The notes beneath the pieces are model-generated. The model was not told the DNA's origin and ran no database searches. It worked only from the letters and a program-made list of their open reading frames with translations. DNA of 64,000 nucleotides. Origin: a bacterium. GTDB taxonomy: Bacteria; Acidobacteriota; Polarisedimenticolia; Polarisedimenticolales; Polarisedimenticolaceae. Below are positions 17,312 through 25,952 of the stretch, one piece after another. The DNA lies in the NCBI GenBank assembly GCA_024226515.1, contig JAAELQ010000040.1, forward strand, positions 1-64,000. Reading direction: 5' to 3'. A program made the position numbers and the translations under genes. Position 1 is the stretch's first letter, and every line of letters starts with the position of its first letter.

Positions 17312-17733
17312 AGGAGCGGACCCCGAGCGTCGCTGCGGTCACACGGCTGCTCGACGCCTGCGGTCTTCCGTCGGCGGACATCGACGAAGCCCTGCTGCGC
17401 GAGTTCGTCGCGCTCGAGGACGAGGGGCGGCTGGTCGCGACGGGCGGGCTCGAGCTCTACCCCCCGGTCGCGTTGCTGCGCTCGGTCGCCGTCGCCCCGG
17501 CCACGCGCGGCAAGGGCATCGCGGCCACGCTGGTCCGGGCACTCGAAGAGCGCGCCTTCCGCCGGGGTGCGACGTGGGTCTACCTGATCACCACCGACGC
17601 GGACGGCTACTTCCGTCGGCTGGGCTACGCGGCCGTGGCGCGCGATGAGGTCCCGGCGGCGATCCGCGAGACCGAGCAGTTCTCCTCGCTCTGTCCGGGC
17701 GACGCGACCGTGATGCTGAAGGAGCTCGACTAA
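17308..17733 (+). CDS. GNAT-family N-acetyltransferase, ArsN2-like
   Basis: This 141-residue single-domain acetyltransferase has L-R-S-V-A-V-A-P followed by the acetyl-CoA loop R-G-K-G-I-A. The remainder, including Y-L-I-T-T-D-A-D-G-Y-F-R-R-L-G-Y and E-F-S-S-L-C-P, resembles the ArsN2 group, members of which are linked to arsenic genes. No ars operon is seen here, so the substrate is uncertain. Its ATG (17308) overlaps the stop of the frame-corrected synthase-glutaredoxin gene by four bases (ATGA). This supports both the frame correction and translational coupling. Sharing an operon with a cysteine synthase-glutaredoxin fusion suggests thiol or oxyanion stress metabolism. Confidence 0.8.
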   Translation: MKERTPSVAAVTRLLDACGLPSADIDEALLREFVALEDEGRLVATGGLELYPPVALLRSVAVAPATRGKGIAATLVRALEERAFRRGATWVYLITTDADGYFRRLGYAAVARDEVPAAIRETEQFSSLCPGDATVMLKELD

Positions 17734-17756
17734 CGGGGCTCTTTCGCCCCGTTGTT
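17733..17756 (+). terminator. possible terminator after the synthase-acetyltransferase pair
   Basis: A 7-bp stem (ACGGGGC/GCCCCGT, 17733-17739 and 17746-17752) with loop TCTTTC is followed by TGTT. It starts at the stop codon of the acetyltransferase gene. The T-run is short, so efficiency is uncertain. Confidence 0.4.
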
Positions 17757-17815
17757 GACGCACCCGTCGAATCGACGTAAGCCGTGTGCGTACTCGACGT
17801 CACCACGGAGGTCCC

Positions 17816-19582
17816 ATGCGTCGATCGATCCTCGCCTCGTGCTGCCTCGCCCTCACGCTCCTCACCTCGGCCGCCCACGGTCAGCAGACCGTCGGCCTGT
17901 TCGTCAACGAACCCTCGGCGTCCGAGGGCTACACGTTCTGGAGCACGTTGACGATCGGCGCGATGCAGCTGATCGACAACGAGGGCAAGGTCGTCAACCA
18001 GTGGCTCAGCCCCTACCCCACGGGCAACACGAACTACCTGTTGCCCGACGGCACGCTGCTGCGGGCCAGCCGCTTCGAGCCCACGCCGCAGCCACGCTTC
18101 AACCAGGGCGGTACCGGCGGCAAGATCGAACGCTACGACTGGGACAACCAGCTCCTGTGGGACTTCACCTACGCGACCGCGATCCAGCGCCAGCACCACG
18201 ACATCGTTCCGATGCCGAACGGCAACGTGCTGATGATCGCGTGGGAGCTGAAGACCCAGGCCGAGGCGATCCAGGCCGGACGCGACGCCGGGCTGCTGCC
18301 GAGCGGCGAGCTGTGGCCGGAGACGATCGTCGAGATCGAACCCGACGGCGCGACCGGAGGCAACGTCGTCTGGGAGTGGCACGTGTGGGACCACCTGATC
18401 CAGGACCACGACCCGACGAAGGACAACTTCGGCGTCGTCGCCGATCACCCGGAGCTGATCGACGTCAACTTCGTCAACGGCCGCGACGGCAGCGGCGACT
18501 GGATGCACGCCAACGCGATCGACTACGACCCGGACCGCGACCAGATCGTGATCGGCATCCCGTTCCTCGACGAAATCTGGGTCATCGACCACAGCACCAC
18601 GACGGTCGAGGCCGCGGGCCACATCGGCGGCGACGCCGGCAAGGGCGGGGACCTGCTCTACCGCTGGGGCAACCCGCAGGCCTACGGTCGCGGCGTCGAC
18701 GCCGATCGCACGCTGTTCAACCAGCACGACACCGAGTGGATCGACGCCGGCCTGCCGGGCGCGGGCAACATCCTCGTGTTCAACAACGGCCTCAACCGCC
18801 CCGGAGGCAACGCCACGTCGATCGACGAGATCGTGCCGCCCGAGGACGAGGACGGCGATTACGTTCTGGGCCCGGGCGCGGCGTACGGCCCCGCGGCCCC
18901 GGTCTGGACCTACTCCGCGGATCCGCCGACCAGCTTCTACGCCGGCTTTCTCTCCAGCGCGCAGCGCCTGCCCAACGGCAACACGTTGATCTGCGTCGGG
19001 CCGGGCGGCGTGTTCTTCGAGATCACGCCGACCGGCGACACGGTGTGGCGCTATGTCAACCCGGTCGCGATCAGCGGCATCATCGCCCAGGGCGACCCGG
19101 CGCAGGGGAACCGTGCGTTCCGCGCCGAGCGCTACGCCCCCGACTTCCCGGGCTTCGTCGGCCAGGACCTGACGCCCGGAGATCCGCTGGAGACGTTCGA
19201 CGCGCCCGTGCCGGCACCCGACGGCGCGCCGGGAACGACGGCGTTGACGGCGGAGCGGCTCGACCTCGGCGGCACGCAGTTGCGTGTGCAGTGGGACGCG
19301 TCATCGTGTCCCGCCGACGATTACAACTTGCTCTACGGCGATCTGAGCCAGGTCGCGTCGTATGCGATCGACGGCAGCGAATGCGGGCTGGGCATCGGCG
19401 GCAGCCACGACTGGCTGTTCGCTCCGCTCACCGATCTGTACTTCGTCGTCGTGGGAGTGGACTCCACCGGCGTGTACGAGAGCAGCTGGGGCAACGACGG
19501 ATCCGGAATCGAGCGCAACGCGACGTCACCTTCGGCGCAGTGTAATGCGACGAACAAGATCGTCAGCGAGAGTTGCCCCTGA
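17816..19582 (+). CDS. secreted arylsulfotransferase (ASST)-like beta-propeller protein
   Basis: This 588-residue exported protein has a signal peptide (1-23, ending A-A-H-G-Q) and a beta-propeller of the arylsulfate sulfotransferase type. Features include D-N-E-G-K-V-V-N-Q-W near residue 50, R-Q-H-H-D-I-V-P-M-P-N-G-N-V-L near 127, D-W-M-H-A-N-A-I-D-Y near 230, and F-N-Q-H-D-T-E-W near 300. The conserved histidines in the H-H-D and M-H-A-N motifs match positions used for catalysis in ASST enzymes, which transfer sulfate between phenols in the periplasm. The last 110 residues form a separate domain ending S-E-S-C-P, like other secreted proteins here. The ATG at 17816 has a perfect GGAGG (17807-17811). 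A CGTCGA-a-TCGACG palindrome lies 39 bases upstream of the start. Confidence 0.75.
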   Translation: MRRSILASCCLALTLLTSAAHGQQTVGLFVNEPSASEGYTFWSTLTIGAMQLIDNEGKVVNQWLSPYPTGNTNYLLPDGTLLRASRFEPTPQPRFNQGGTGGKIERYDWDNQLLWDFTYATAIQRQHHDIVPMPNGNVLMIAWELKTQAEAIQAGRDAGLLPSGELWPETIVEIEPDGATGGNVVWEWHVWDHLIQDHDPTKDNFGVVADHPELIDVNFVNGRDGSGDWMHANAIDYDPDRDQIVIGIPFLDEIWVIDHSTTTVEAAGHIGGDAGKGGDLLYRWGNPQAYGRGVDADRTLFNQHDTEWIDAGLPGAGNILVFNNGLNRPGGNATSIDEIVPPEDEDGDYVLGPGAAYGPAAPVWTYSADPPTSFYAGFLSSAQRLPNGNTLICVGPGGVFFEITPTGDTVWRYVNPVAISGIIAQGDPAQGNRAFRAERYAPDFPGFVGQDLTPGDPLETFDAPVPAPDGAPGTTALTAERLDLGGTQLRVQWDASSCPADDYNLLYGDLSQVASYAIDGSECGLGIGGSHDWLFAPLTDLYFVVVGVDSTGVYESSWGNDGSGIERNATSPSAQCNATNKIVSESCP

Positions 19583-19761
19583 CGACGACGTCGCGCGCGC
19601 GACACACGCGGACTAGTTACAACACCTTCAGCGCACGAACGACGATCTTGACCTCTCGGATTACGCATCGCGTCGAACCGCGAGCGTGTTTTCTCAATGC
19701 GCTCCGTTTTGTCCGTGTTTGCGCGGCATCGGCGAGTTGGTACGGGCCTTGCCAGTGAGCG

Positions 19762-19780
19762 TCCGGCATCGAAAGCCGGA
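19762..19780 (+). promoter_or_regulatory. hairpin overlapping the ribosome-binding site of the DUF1800 gene
   Basis: TCCGGC (19762-19767) and GCCGGA (19775-19780) form a 6-bp stem whose 3' arm ends inside the GGAGGG Shine-Dalgarno (19778-19783) of the GTG start at 19787. Folding would partly hide the ribosome site. The rest of 19583-19761 holds no recognisable gene. Confidence 0.35.
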
Positions 19781-19786
19781 GGGTCC

Positions 19787-21382
19787 GTGCGCCGATTACG
19801 AATCTCATGCCTGCTGGTCGCCGTCTCGATCGCGACGATCGCGCCGACCACGAGTGCGGGCTCTGTCTCGCCCCCCGACGCGGCGCGCTTTCTCGCGCAG
19901 GCCACGCTCGGCGCGACGTGGGAGGAGATCGAGCGCGCGGCCGAGCTCGGGCCCGAGACGTGGCTCGACGAGCAGTTCGCTCGGCCGATCGGCCTGCATC
20001 AGCCGCAGCTCGACCAGCGAGCGCAGTTCGGGCTCGAGATCGGCCGCGAACACCGCCGCTGGTCCTGGTGGCAGCAGGTCATGCAGGGCCCGGACCCGTT
20101 GCGTCAGCGCGTCGCCCTGGCGCTGAGCGAGCACTTCGTCGTCTCCGACAACCTGGGCCAGATCGGCGACAACCCGCGCGGCCTGGCCAACTACTACGAC
20201 ATGTTGCTGCGGCACTCGTTCGGAAACTATCGCGACCTGCTGGTCGACGTGACCCTGCATCCGATCATGGGCGTCTACCTCAGCCACCTGAGAAACCAGC
20301 GCTCGTCGGGCGGCCGGTTTCCGGACGAGAACTACGCTCGCGAGATCATGCAGCTGTTCTCGATCGGGCTGTTCCAGCTGAACCCCGACGGCAGCCTGGT
20401 GATCGACGGCACGGGCGAACCGATCCCGACCTACGACAACGACGACATCACCGAGTTCGCCAAGATCTTCACCGGACTCTCGTTCGACAGCCCCGCCGGC
20501 GACTTCGGCGAAGGGCTGCCGAACTGGACCGAGCCGATGCGGATGTACGACGCGATGCACGAGCCCGGTCCGAAGTTCCTGCTGCGCGGGAAGTACGTGC
20601 CGCCGGGCCGGACCGGCATGCAGGACGTCCTCGAAGCCATCGACAACCTGTTCCATCACCCGAACGTCGGGCCGTTCGTCGGTCGCCGCCTGATCCAGCG
20701 GCTGGTGACCTCGAATCCCAGCGCTGAGTATCTACAGCGCGTTTCGGCGGCGTTTGCCGACGACGGCCACGGCGTGCGGGGTGACATGCAGGCGGTGATC
20801 CGGGCAATCCTGCTCGATCCCGAGGCGCGCGAGCGCCCCGACACCAGCCAGGACGGACGCGGCATGCTGCGCGAGTCCTACCTGCGGCGCGTGCACCTGG
20901 CGCGTGCGTTCGACGCGGCCAACCTCGCCTTCAGCTATCCGATCTCGGATCAGGGCACGATGGACGCCTTCGCCGAGCGTCCGCTCAGCTCTCCGACGGT
21001 GTTCAACTTCTTCCTGCCGGATCACCGTCCGATCGGCCCGATCAACGACGCCGGTCTCGTCTCGCCGGAATTTCAGATCATCAACGCGGTCACCGCCATC
21101 TCCAGCGCCAACTCGCTGCGCCGACAGGTCGACGGAGTGATGAACAACGACTCCGACGAGTCGCTCGAGGTGCGGCTCGACCTGAGCGACGAGATCGCGA
21201 TCGCCGCCGATTCGCGGGCGCTCGTCGACCGACTGGACCTGTTGCTGATGTACGGCGACATGAGCGTGCCGATGCGGCAGGTGCTGCTGCACGCGCTGGA
21301 CCGGCTGGCCGAGCCGGAAGACCGCGTGAAGCTGGCGATCCACCTGATCTCGATGTCGCCCGAATACTGCGCCCTGAAATGA
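19787..21382 (+). CDS. DUF1800 domain exported protein
   Basis: This 531-residue protein has a signal peptide (about 1-24) and a DUF1800 domain. Hallmarks seen are R-F-L-x-Q-A-T-L-G-A-T near the start, R-Q-R-V-A-L-A-L-S-E, P-D-E-N-Y-A-R-E-I-M-Q-L-F-S-I-G-L-F, N-D-D-I-T-E-F-A-K-I-F-T-G-L and the C-terminal S-P-T-V-F-N-F-F. DUF1800 proteins have no established biochemical function but are almost always encoded beside DUF1501 proteins, as here, where the two genes overlap by four bases (ATGA). I prefer the GTG at 19787 because it follows GGAGGG and gives a clean signal peptide. An ATG at 19697 would add 30 unlikely residues. Confidence 0.9.
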   Translation: MRRLRISCLLVAVSIATIAPTTSAGSVSPPDAARFLAQATLGATWEEIERAAELGPETWLDEQFARPIGLHQPQLDQRAQFGLEIGREHRRWSWWQQVMQGPDPLRQRVALALSEHFVVSDNLGQIGDNPRGLANYYDMLLRHSFGNYRDLLVDVTLHPIMGVYLSHLRNQRSSGGRFPDENYAREIMQLFSIGLFQLNPDGSLVIDGTGEPIPTYDNDDITEFAKIFTGLSFDSPAGDFGEGLPNWTEPMRMYDAMHEPGPKFLLRGKYVPPGRTGMQDVLEAIDNLFHHPNVGPFVGRRLIQRLVTSNPSAEYLQRVSAAFADDGHGVRGDMQAVIRAILLDPEARERPDTSQDGRGMLRESYLRRVHLARAFDAANLAFSYPISDQGTMDAFAERPLSSPTVFNFFLPDHRPIGPINDAGLVSPEFQIINAVTAISSANSLRRQVDGVMNNDSDESLEVRLDLSDEIAIAADSRALVDRLDLLLMYGDMSVPMRQVLLHALDRLAEPEDRVKLAIHLISMSPEYCALK

Positions 21383-22896
21383 AGACCGGAGACCGGATGC
21401 AAGACGACCGCGACAACGACGACGCCCCGAAGCAGGTCAGCCGCCGCCGGTTCCTCGGCCAGGCGAGCTGCGCCGCAGTCGGTACGACCGCGCTGTACAA
21501 CACCGTGCTGAACATGGGGATGTTCAACACGCTGGCCGGCACGGCAACCGACTACAAGGGGCTGGTCTGTCTGTTCCTCTCCGGAGGCAACGATTCATTC
21601 AACATGCTCGTCCCGCGCGGCGACGCCGAGTACGCCGAGTACGCCGCCGTGCGCGCCGACCTGGCGCTGCCGCAGGAAGATCTGCTGCCGATCACCCCGG
21701 CGACCTCCGACGGCAAGGAGTACGGGTTGCACCCCGCGCTGCCCGAGCTGCAGACGCTGTTCGACCAGGGTCGGCTGGCTCTGCTCGCCAACGTCGGAAC
21801 GCTGGTCGAGCCGACCTCCCTGGCGCAGTACCGCAGTCGCAGCGTCTCGCTGCCGCTCGGGCTGTTCTCGCACTCCGATCAAGCGATGCACTGGCAGACC
21901 TCGGTGCCCGACCGGCGCAACGCCAGCGGCTGGGCCGGGCGAATGGCGGACATCCTCCAGGCCGGCAACCAGAACCAGAACATCGCGATGAACATCTCGC
22001 TGGCCGGCAACAACACGTTCCAGTCGGGCGACATGACCGCGCACTACACGATCGGGCCGAACGGCAGCACGGGCCTGCTGGACTACGGCGGCTCGTCGCC
22101 CGAGGACATGATCCGCACCGAGGCCGTCGACGGGTTGCTGGGCCTGACGTATCGCAACCTGTTCGAGCAGACCTTCGCCTCGCGCATGCGCGGGGCGATC
22201 GACGCGCACGTCGAGTTCTCGGCCGCGATCGAGGCCCTGCCGGAGCTGGAGACGCAGTTCTCGGACAACGGCCTGTCGCAGCGCTTCCGCATGATTGCGC
22301 AGACGATCGCCGCGCAGCAGATGCTGGGCATGCGGCGCCAGACCTTCTTCGTCAACGCCGGCGGATGGGACCATCACGACGAGGTACTCGTCAGCCAGGA
22401 GAACATGCTGCCGGTGATCAGCGCGGCGCTCAGCGAGTTCTACACCGCGCTGGAAGAACTCGGCATGGCCGACTGCGTGACGACGTTCACGGCGTCGGAC
22501 TTCGGACGCACGCTGACGTCCAACGGCCGCGGCTCGGACCACGCCTGGGGTGGCAACCATCTCGTCCTCGGCGGCGCGGTGCGCGGCGGCGACGTCTACG
22601 GCGTGTACCCCGAACTGGCCGCCGGCGCTGCGCTGGACACCGGGCGTGGCCGGCTGATCCCGACGATGTCGGTCGACGAGCTGTTCGCCGAGCTGGCGCT
22701 GTGGTTCGACGTGCCGCCGTCCGATCTCGATCTGGTGTTGCCGAACATCGGCCGCTTCTACACGCCGGGCTCCTCGCAACCTCCCGTCGGCTTCCTGCTC
22801 GACAGCGGCGCCGCCTTCAACCTGCGCAGCCTCAGCCGACGGCCCACGACACCACGCGGAGCGGTCGCGCCGCACGGGAGAGCCCGCAGGCGCTGA
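21379..22896 (+). CDS. DUF1501 domain protein with Tat signal
   Basis: This 505-residue protein has a twin-arginine signal (S-R-R-R-F-L-G, residues 21-27) and is therefore exported folded. The DUF1501 domain has an alkaline phosphatase/sulfatase-like fold. Visible motifs are L-F-L-S-G-G-N-D-S-F-N near residue 66, L-F-S-H-S-D-Q near 162, G-G-W-D-H-H near 331 and T-S-N-G-R-G-S-D-H-A-W-G-G-N near 380, which are the conserved metal-site-like histidine and aspartate positions. Substrates are unknown. It overlaps the DUF1800 gene by four bases, so the two are translated together and probably form a complex. A beta-barrel and a cytochrome-like lipoprotein follow. Confidence 0.9.
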   Translation: MKTGDRMQDDRDNDDAPKQVSRRRFLGQASCAAVGTTALYNTVLNMGMFNTLAGTATDYKGLVCLFLSGGNDSFNMLVPRGDAEYAEYAAVRADLALPQEDLLPITPATSDGKEYGLHPALPELQTLFDQGRLALLANVGTLVEPTSLAQYRSRSVSLPLGLFSHSDQAMHWQTSVPDRRNASGWAGRMADILQAGNQNQNIAMNISLAGNNTFQSGDMTAHYTIGPNGSTGLLDYGGSSPEDMIRTEAVDGLLGLTYRNLFEQTFASRMRGAIDAHVEFSAAIEALPELETQFSDNGLSQRFRMIAQTIAAQQMLGMRRQTFFVNAGGWDHHDEVLVSQENMLPVISAALSEFYTALEELGMADCVTTFTASDFGRTLTSNGRGSDHAWGGNHLVLGGAVRGGDVYGVYPELAAGAALDTGRGRLIPTMSVDELFAELALWFDVPPSDLDLVLPNIGRFYTPGSSQPPVGFLLDSGAAFNLRSLSRRPTTPRGAVAPHGRARRR

Positions 22897-22944
22897 GCGG
22901 CGCCGATCCCACGACACGCTTTTTTCCGAGGGGGACGTGGCACA

Positions 22945-22965
22945 CACGGCGAATGGTTCGCCGTG
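22945..22965 (+). promoter_or_regulatory. perfect 9-bp hairpin before the beta-barrel gene
   Basis: CACGGCGAA (22945-22953) is the exact complement of TTCGCCGTG (22957-22965) with loop TGG. It lies 13 bases before the GGAGG ribosome site of the gene starting at 22990. There is no T-run, so it is more likely an mRNA-processing or translational element than a terminator. Confidence 0.4.
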
Positions 22966-22989
22966 GCTGCCGCGACGATGGAGGATTCA

Positions 22990-24429
22990 ATGCTTCGAAG
23001 GGCTTCGATTCTGCTGGCGGCCGGGTTGTTCGGCACGCTCGTACCCGGGGTCGCCTCCGCCCTGACCCGTGAGCTCGTCGAGCTGCAGCCGGCGCAACTG
23101 ACGTTCGACCGCTCGATCGTGCACCAGCTGTCGTTCGGCACCTATCGCGATCCGTTCGACGAGCTGCAGACCCGTCCCTACAACTTGCTGTTCACCAACA
23201 TCGGCCGGCATCCGACGCTGACGCCGTGGCCGGGCCAGGAGGGCCACTACCGGCGCTACGTCAACGCGCTGATCGGCAACAACGGCGCAACGGACGTGGA
23301 CAACGACGCCGACTCGCTGCAGGGATCGCTGATCCACCACGCGACCGATTCGATCTCGTGGGGCGTCTCGGGAGCCTTCCTCTCGGGGACCGACGGCAGC
23401 GACGACAGCAGTGGGACGATGACGTTCTCGAACGCCGACGACCTGGCCGGCGTCGACCTTCGCGGCGCGATGGCGTTCCAGCTGTCGGAGTCGAACCTGC
23501 TGGGAGCCGGACTCCGGCTGACCAGCGCGGCGAGCGAGCTGTCGAGCGACAGCTTCGACGCGGGCGTCGGCGGCACGCTGCAAATGGACGAGTTCACCGA
23601 GTCGAACTACACGCTGGACGTCGGCATGCGCCACTTCAGCAGCTCCGTCTCGAGCTGGGAGATCCGGGCCGAGCTCGGCCAGTCGTCGTTCGAGAAGGAC
23701 CAGTTCAGCGAGGACCGCGACGACGCGGGCGCGGTCACCGATCGTGTCGTGACGACCAACTACGACGTGACGGATCTGCGCTTCGGCGTCGAGGGAAGCT
23801 ACAACCGGCAGAAGCCCGACGGGCTCGGCGAGACCGAGTACCGCGCGGGCCTCGAGCACACGGCTCGCGAGCTGGACAACGACGACCTGGCATTCAGCGA
23901 GACGCTGGGCGCGGTCACTCCCGTCACGACGCTGCTGGACCAGGACTCGATCACGACGACGGGCGCATTCCTGTCGTGGCGCACGATCTTCCAGGCCGGC
24001 GAGACGGAGATGTTCACCGGCGCGCGGCTCGGCTTCAGCGCGACGGAGGGCAGCACCCGGATCGACGCGTCGAGCACGATCGTCAACGAGGAGATCGAGG
24101 ACTCGACCGGCTCGCTGAGCCTGACGCTGGGCCTGCGCCAGCCGGTGTTCCGCGACAAGCTGCGCTTCGTGGTCGGCGGGAGCGCCGACTTCGTCAACTT
24201 CGACACCGAGACGCGCTTCGACGTGGCGACCGACGGAGACGACGGCACGCAGACGCTGACGCGCTACTCGATCGGCATCGAGGGCGTGCTGGCCAACGTC
24301 AACTTCGACCTGGCCTGGCTGTTCAGCGAGGAGAGTCCCGCGATCCCGACCGACCTCGGCATTCCGGGCGGCTCGCGACGCGTGATCGAGGTCGATCGAC
24401 TGGTGTTCTCGGCGGCGGTGAGCTGGTGA
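22990..24429 (+). CDS. putative outer-membrane beta-barrel protein
   Basis: This 479-residue protein has a signal peptide (about 1-24, A-S-A-L) and long alternating amphipathic strands. Examples are S-I-S-W-G-V-S-G-A-F-L, S-W-E-I-R-A-E-L-G and T-G-A-F-L-S-W-R-T. It ends in an aromatic residue (F-S-A-A-V-S-W), the classical outer-membrane insertion signal. I recognise no named family. The ATG at 22990 follows TGGAGGA. The next gene starts one base inside its stop (TGATG), so the barrel and the cytochrome-like lipoprotein are coupled. Context suggests the outer-membrane component of the DUF1800/DUF1501 system. Porin, scaffold or transporter roles cannot be separated from sequence alone. Confidence 0.75.
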   Translation: MLRRASILLAAGLFGTLVPGVASALTRELVELQPAQLTFDRSIVHQLSFGTYRDPFDELQTRPYNLLFTNIGRHPTLTPWPGQEGHYRRYVNALIGNNGATDVDNDADSLQGSLIHHATDSISWGVSGAFLSGTDGSDDSSGTMTFSNADDLAGVDLRGAMAFQLSESNLLGAGLRLTSAASELSSDSFDAGVGGTLQMDEFTESNYTLDVGMRHFSSSVSSWEIRAELGQSSFEKDQFSEDRDDAGAVTDRVVTTNYDVTDLRFGVEGSYNRQKPDGLGETEYRAGLEHTARELDNDDLAFSETLGAVTPVTTLLDQDSITTTGAFLSWRTIFQAGETEMFTGARLGFSATEGSTRIDASSTIVNEEIEDSTGSLSLTLGLRQPVFRDKLRFVVGGSADFVNFDTETRFDVATDGDDGTQTLTRYSIGIEGVLANVNFDLAWLFSEESPAIPTDLGIPGGSRRVIEVDRLVFSAAVSW

Positions 24430-24851
24430 TGCGAGGCGCGCACGTGACCACGACCCTGTTCGCCACCGGGGCGCTGCTGTGCGCCACGGCGTGCGGGGGA
24501 AGCTCGGGCGCAGGCGTGATCGGCGGATCCGACGAGGTCCGTCTGCTCGAGGTCCAGGCGCAGGTGTTCAGCCCGCGCTGCGCGCTCTCCGGCTGCCACA
24601 TCGGCATCGACGCTCCGTTCGGCCTGGACCTGTCCGCCGGCAACGCGCTGGGCAATACGGTCGGCGTGTCTGCGTCCGAGGTGCCGCTGCTGCTGCGCGT
24701 CGATCCGGGCAACGCGGCGGATTCCTATCTGTACATGAAGCTCGTCGACGACCCGCGCATCGAAGGCGACCCGATGCCGCTGCTCGGCGCACCGCTGAGC
24801 GCGTCGGACCTGACGCTGATCGAGACCTGGATCGACCAGGGCGCCAACTGA
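24429..24851 (+). CDS. small lipoprotein with CX4CH haem-like motif
   Basis: This 140-residue protein has a lipobox (L-C-A-T-A-C, Cys22). Its body resembles the short Planctomycete-type cytochrome c-like domains: an N-terminal C-A-L-S-G-C-H motif, then F-G-L-D-L-S, V-D-P-G-N-A-A-D-S-Y-L-Y-M-K-L and a C-terminal I-E-T-W-I-D-Q-G-A. The cysteine pair is CX4CH rather than the usual CX2CH, so covalent haem attachment is plausible but needs proof. In related proteins the CX(n)CH motif is followed by the same S-Y-L-x-x-K-L and W-I-x-x-G-A elements. Being fused by overlap to a beta-barrel and following DUF1800/DUF1501 genes suggests an outer-membrane redox or recognition partner. Confidence 0.7.
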   Translation: MRGAHVTTTLFATGALLCATACGGSSGAGVIGGSDEVRLLEVQAQVFSPRCALSGCHIGIDAPFGLDLSAGNALGNTVGVSASEVPLLLRVDPGNAADSYLYMKLVDDPRIEGDPMPLLGAPLSASDLTLIETWIDQGAN

Positions 24852-24870
24852 TCGCAATGCCGGAGCGCGT

Positions 24871-25935
24871 ATGCACGATCTGAATCCAGCGGAATCCAAG
24901 CGCCGCGTGCTCGGCGTCAGCGTGGCGCTCCACGTCGTCGTGCTGGCGCTCGTGCTGCTCGTCCCCTCGCGATCGACGAAGCCGCAGGAAGCCCAGCCGA
25001 TCGACATCGTGTTCTACGCCCCGGAGAAGCCGGAGCGCGTGGCCCCGGAGCCGCCGAAGCCGAAGCCCGAGCCCGAGATCCGACCGAAGCCCAGACCTGA
25101 GCCCGAGCCGAAGGTCCAACCGCCGAAGCCGAAGCGACAACCGAAACCCAAGCCCGAGCCCAAGCCCGAGCCGACGCTCGCGCAGACGCGGCCGGAGCCG
25201 CCTCCGGCGCCGAAGCCGAAGCCCCGGCGCGATGTCGTGCGTGACGTGCTCGCGCGCGCGCCCGAGCCGAAAGCAGCTCCGCCCCGACCGCGCGCCGTCG
25301 CGGTCAAGGGAAGCTTCGGCGAGGCGAAGGCCGTGACGGCCGCTCCGCAGGCTCCGCGTTCGCGCGTGGTCGCCGGCGGTCGTTTCTCCGACGGCGCACT
25401 GACGGTGCCGCCGCCCGCTCCGTCTCCGAGCAAGCGGGCGACGGTGATGAAGGCCTCGTTCGAGAAGATCGAAACGCAAGCGGCGACCACGCCCGCCCCC
25501 GCCCCCGCGCGAGAGGTCGCCGCGACAGGATTTGCCTCCGATGCTCCCGACAGCTCCGCCGGCACCGCGCCCCGCGCCTCCCGGGGCGCGGTGCAAGCGG
25601 GAAGCTTCGGCAGCGACGAGGTCCGCGCGCCGGAACCGCCGCGCCGCGAACGCGCGAAGGCCGGGCTGGACACACCGGTCGAGGTGCTGTCCAAGGCGCG
25701 CCCCGTCTACACCGACGAGGCGCGGAAGCTGCGTGTCGAGGGCGAGGTCGTGCTGGAAGTGACGTTCGAGGCCGACGGCGGGATCCGCGTACTGCGCGTG
25801 GTCGACGGCCTGGGTCACGGACTGGACGAGGCGGCCATCGACGCCGCAAGCAGAATCAAATTCAACCCCGCACGCCGTGGGGGTGAAGCCGTGGATCACA
25901 CCGCAACGCTGCGCGTCGTGTTTCGGCTTGCGTGA
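24871..25935 (+). CDS. TonB family energy-transducing protein with repeated linker
   Basis: This 354-residue protein has a single N-terminal membrane segment (about 13-31) and a Pro/Lys/Glu-rich periplasm-spanning stretch (about 50-140). Five degenerate repeats of a V-x-x-G/A-x-F core follow at about 143-152, 165-176, 190-200, 215-225 and 239-250. The TonB C-terminal domain (about 268-354) shows P-V-Y-T-D-E-A-R-K-L-R-V-E-G-E-V-V-L-E-V. TonB passes proton-motive energy from ExbB/ExbD to outer-membrane receptors. ExbB and two ExbD genes lie three genes downstream. The gene overlaps the alternative upstream starts of the M48 gene. The repeats between the stiff Pro-rich arm and the C-domain are unusual. 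Confidence 0.88.
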   Translation: MHDLNPAESKRRVLGVSVALHVVVLALVLLVPSRSTKPQEAQPIDIVFYAPEKPERVAPEPPKPKPEPEIRPKPRPEPEPKVQPPKPKRQPKPKPEPKPEPTLAQTRPEPPPAPKPKPRRDVVRDVLARAPEPKAAPPRPRAVAVKGSFGEAKAVTAAPQAPRSRVVAGGRFSDGALTVPPPAPSPSKRATVMKASFEKIETQAATTPAPAPAREVAATGFASDAPDSSAGTAPRASRGAVQAGSFGSDEVRAPEPPRRERAKAGLDTPVEVLSKARPVYTDEARKLRVEGEVVLEVTFEADGGIRVLRVVDGLGHGLDEAAIDAASRIKFNPARRGGEAVDHTATLRVVFRLA

Positions 25936-25952
25936 TGGAAGGGAGAACGACC

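Noticed and set aside
15817..17733. A single 638-residue synthase-acetyltransferase fusion
   Set aside because: Produced only by the G8 run; the middle section is Arg-rich nonsense, while the other frame carries a proper glutaredoxin half.
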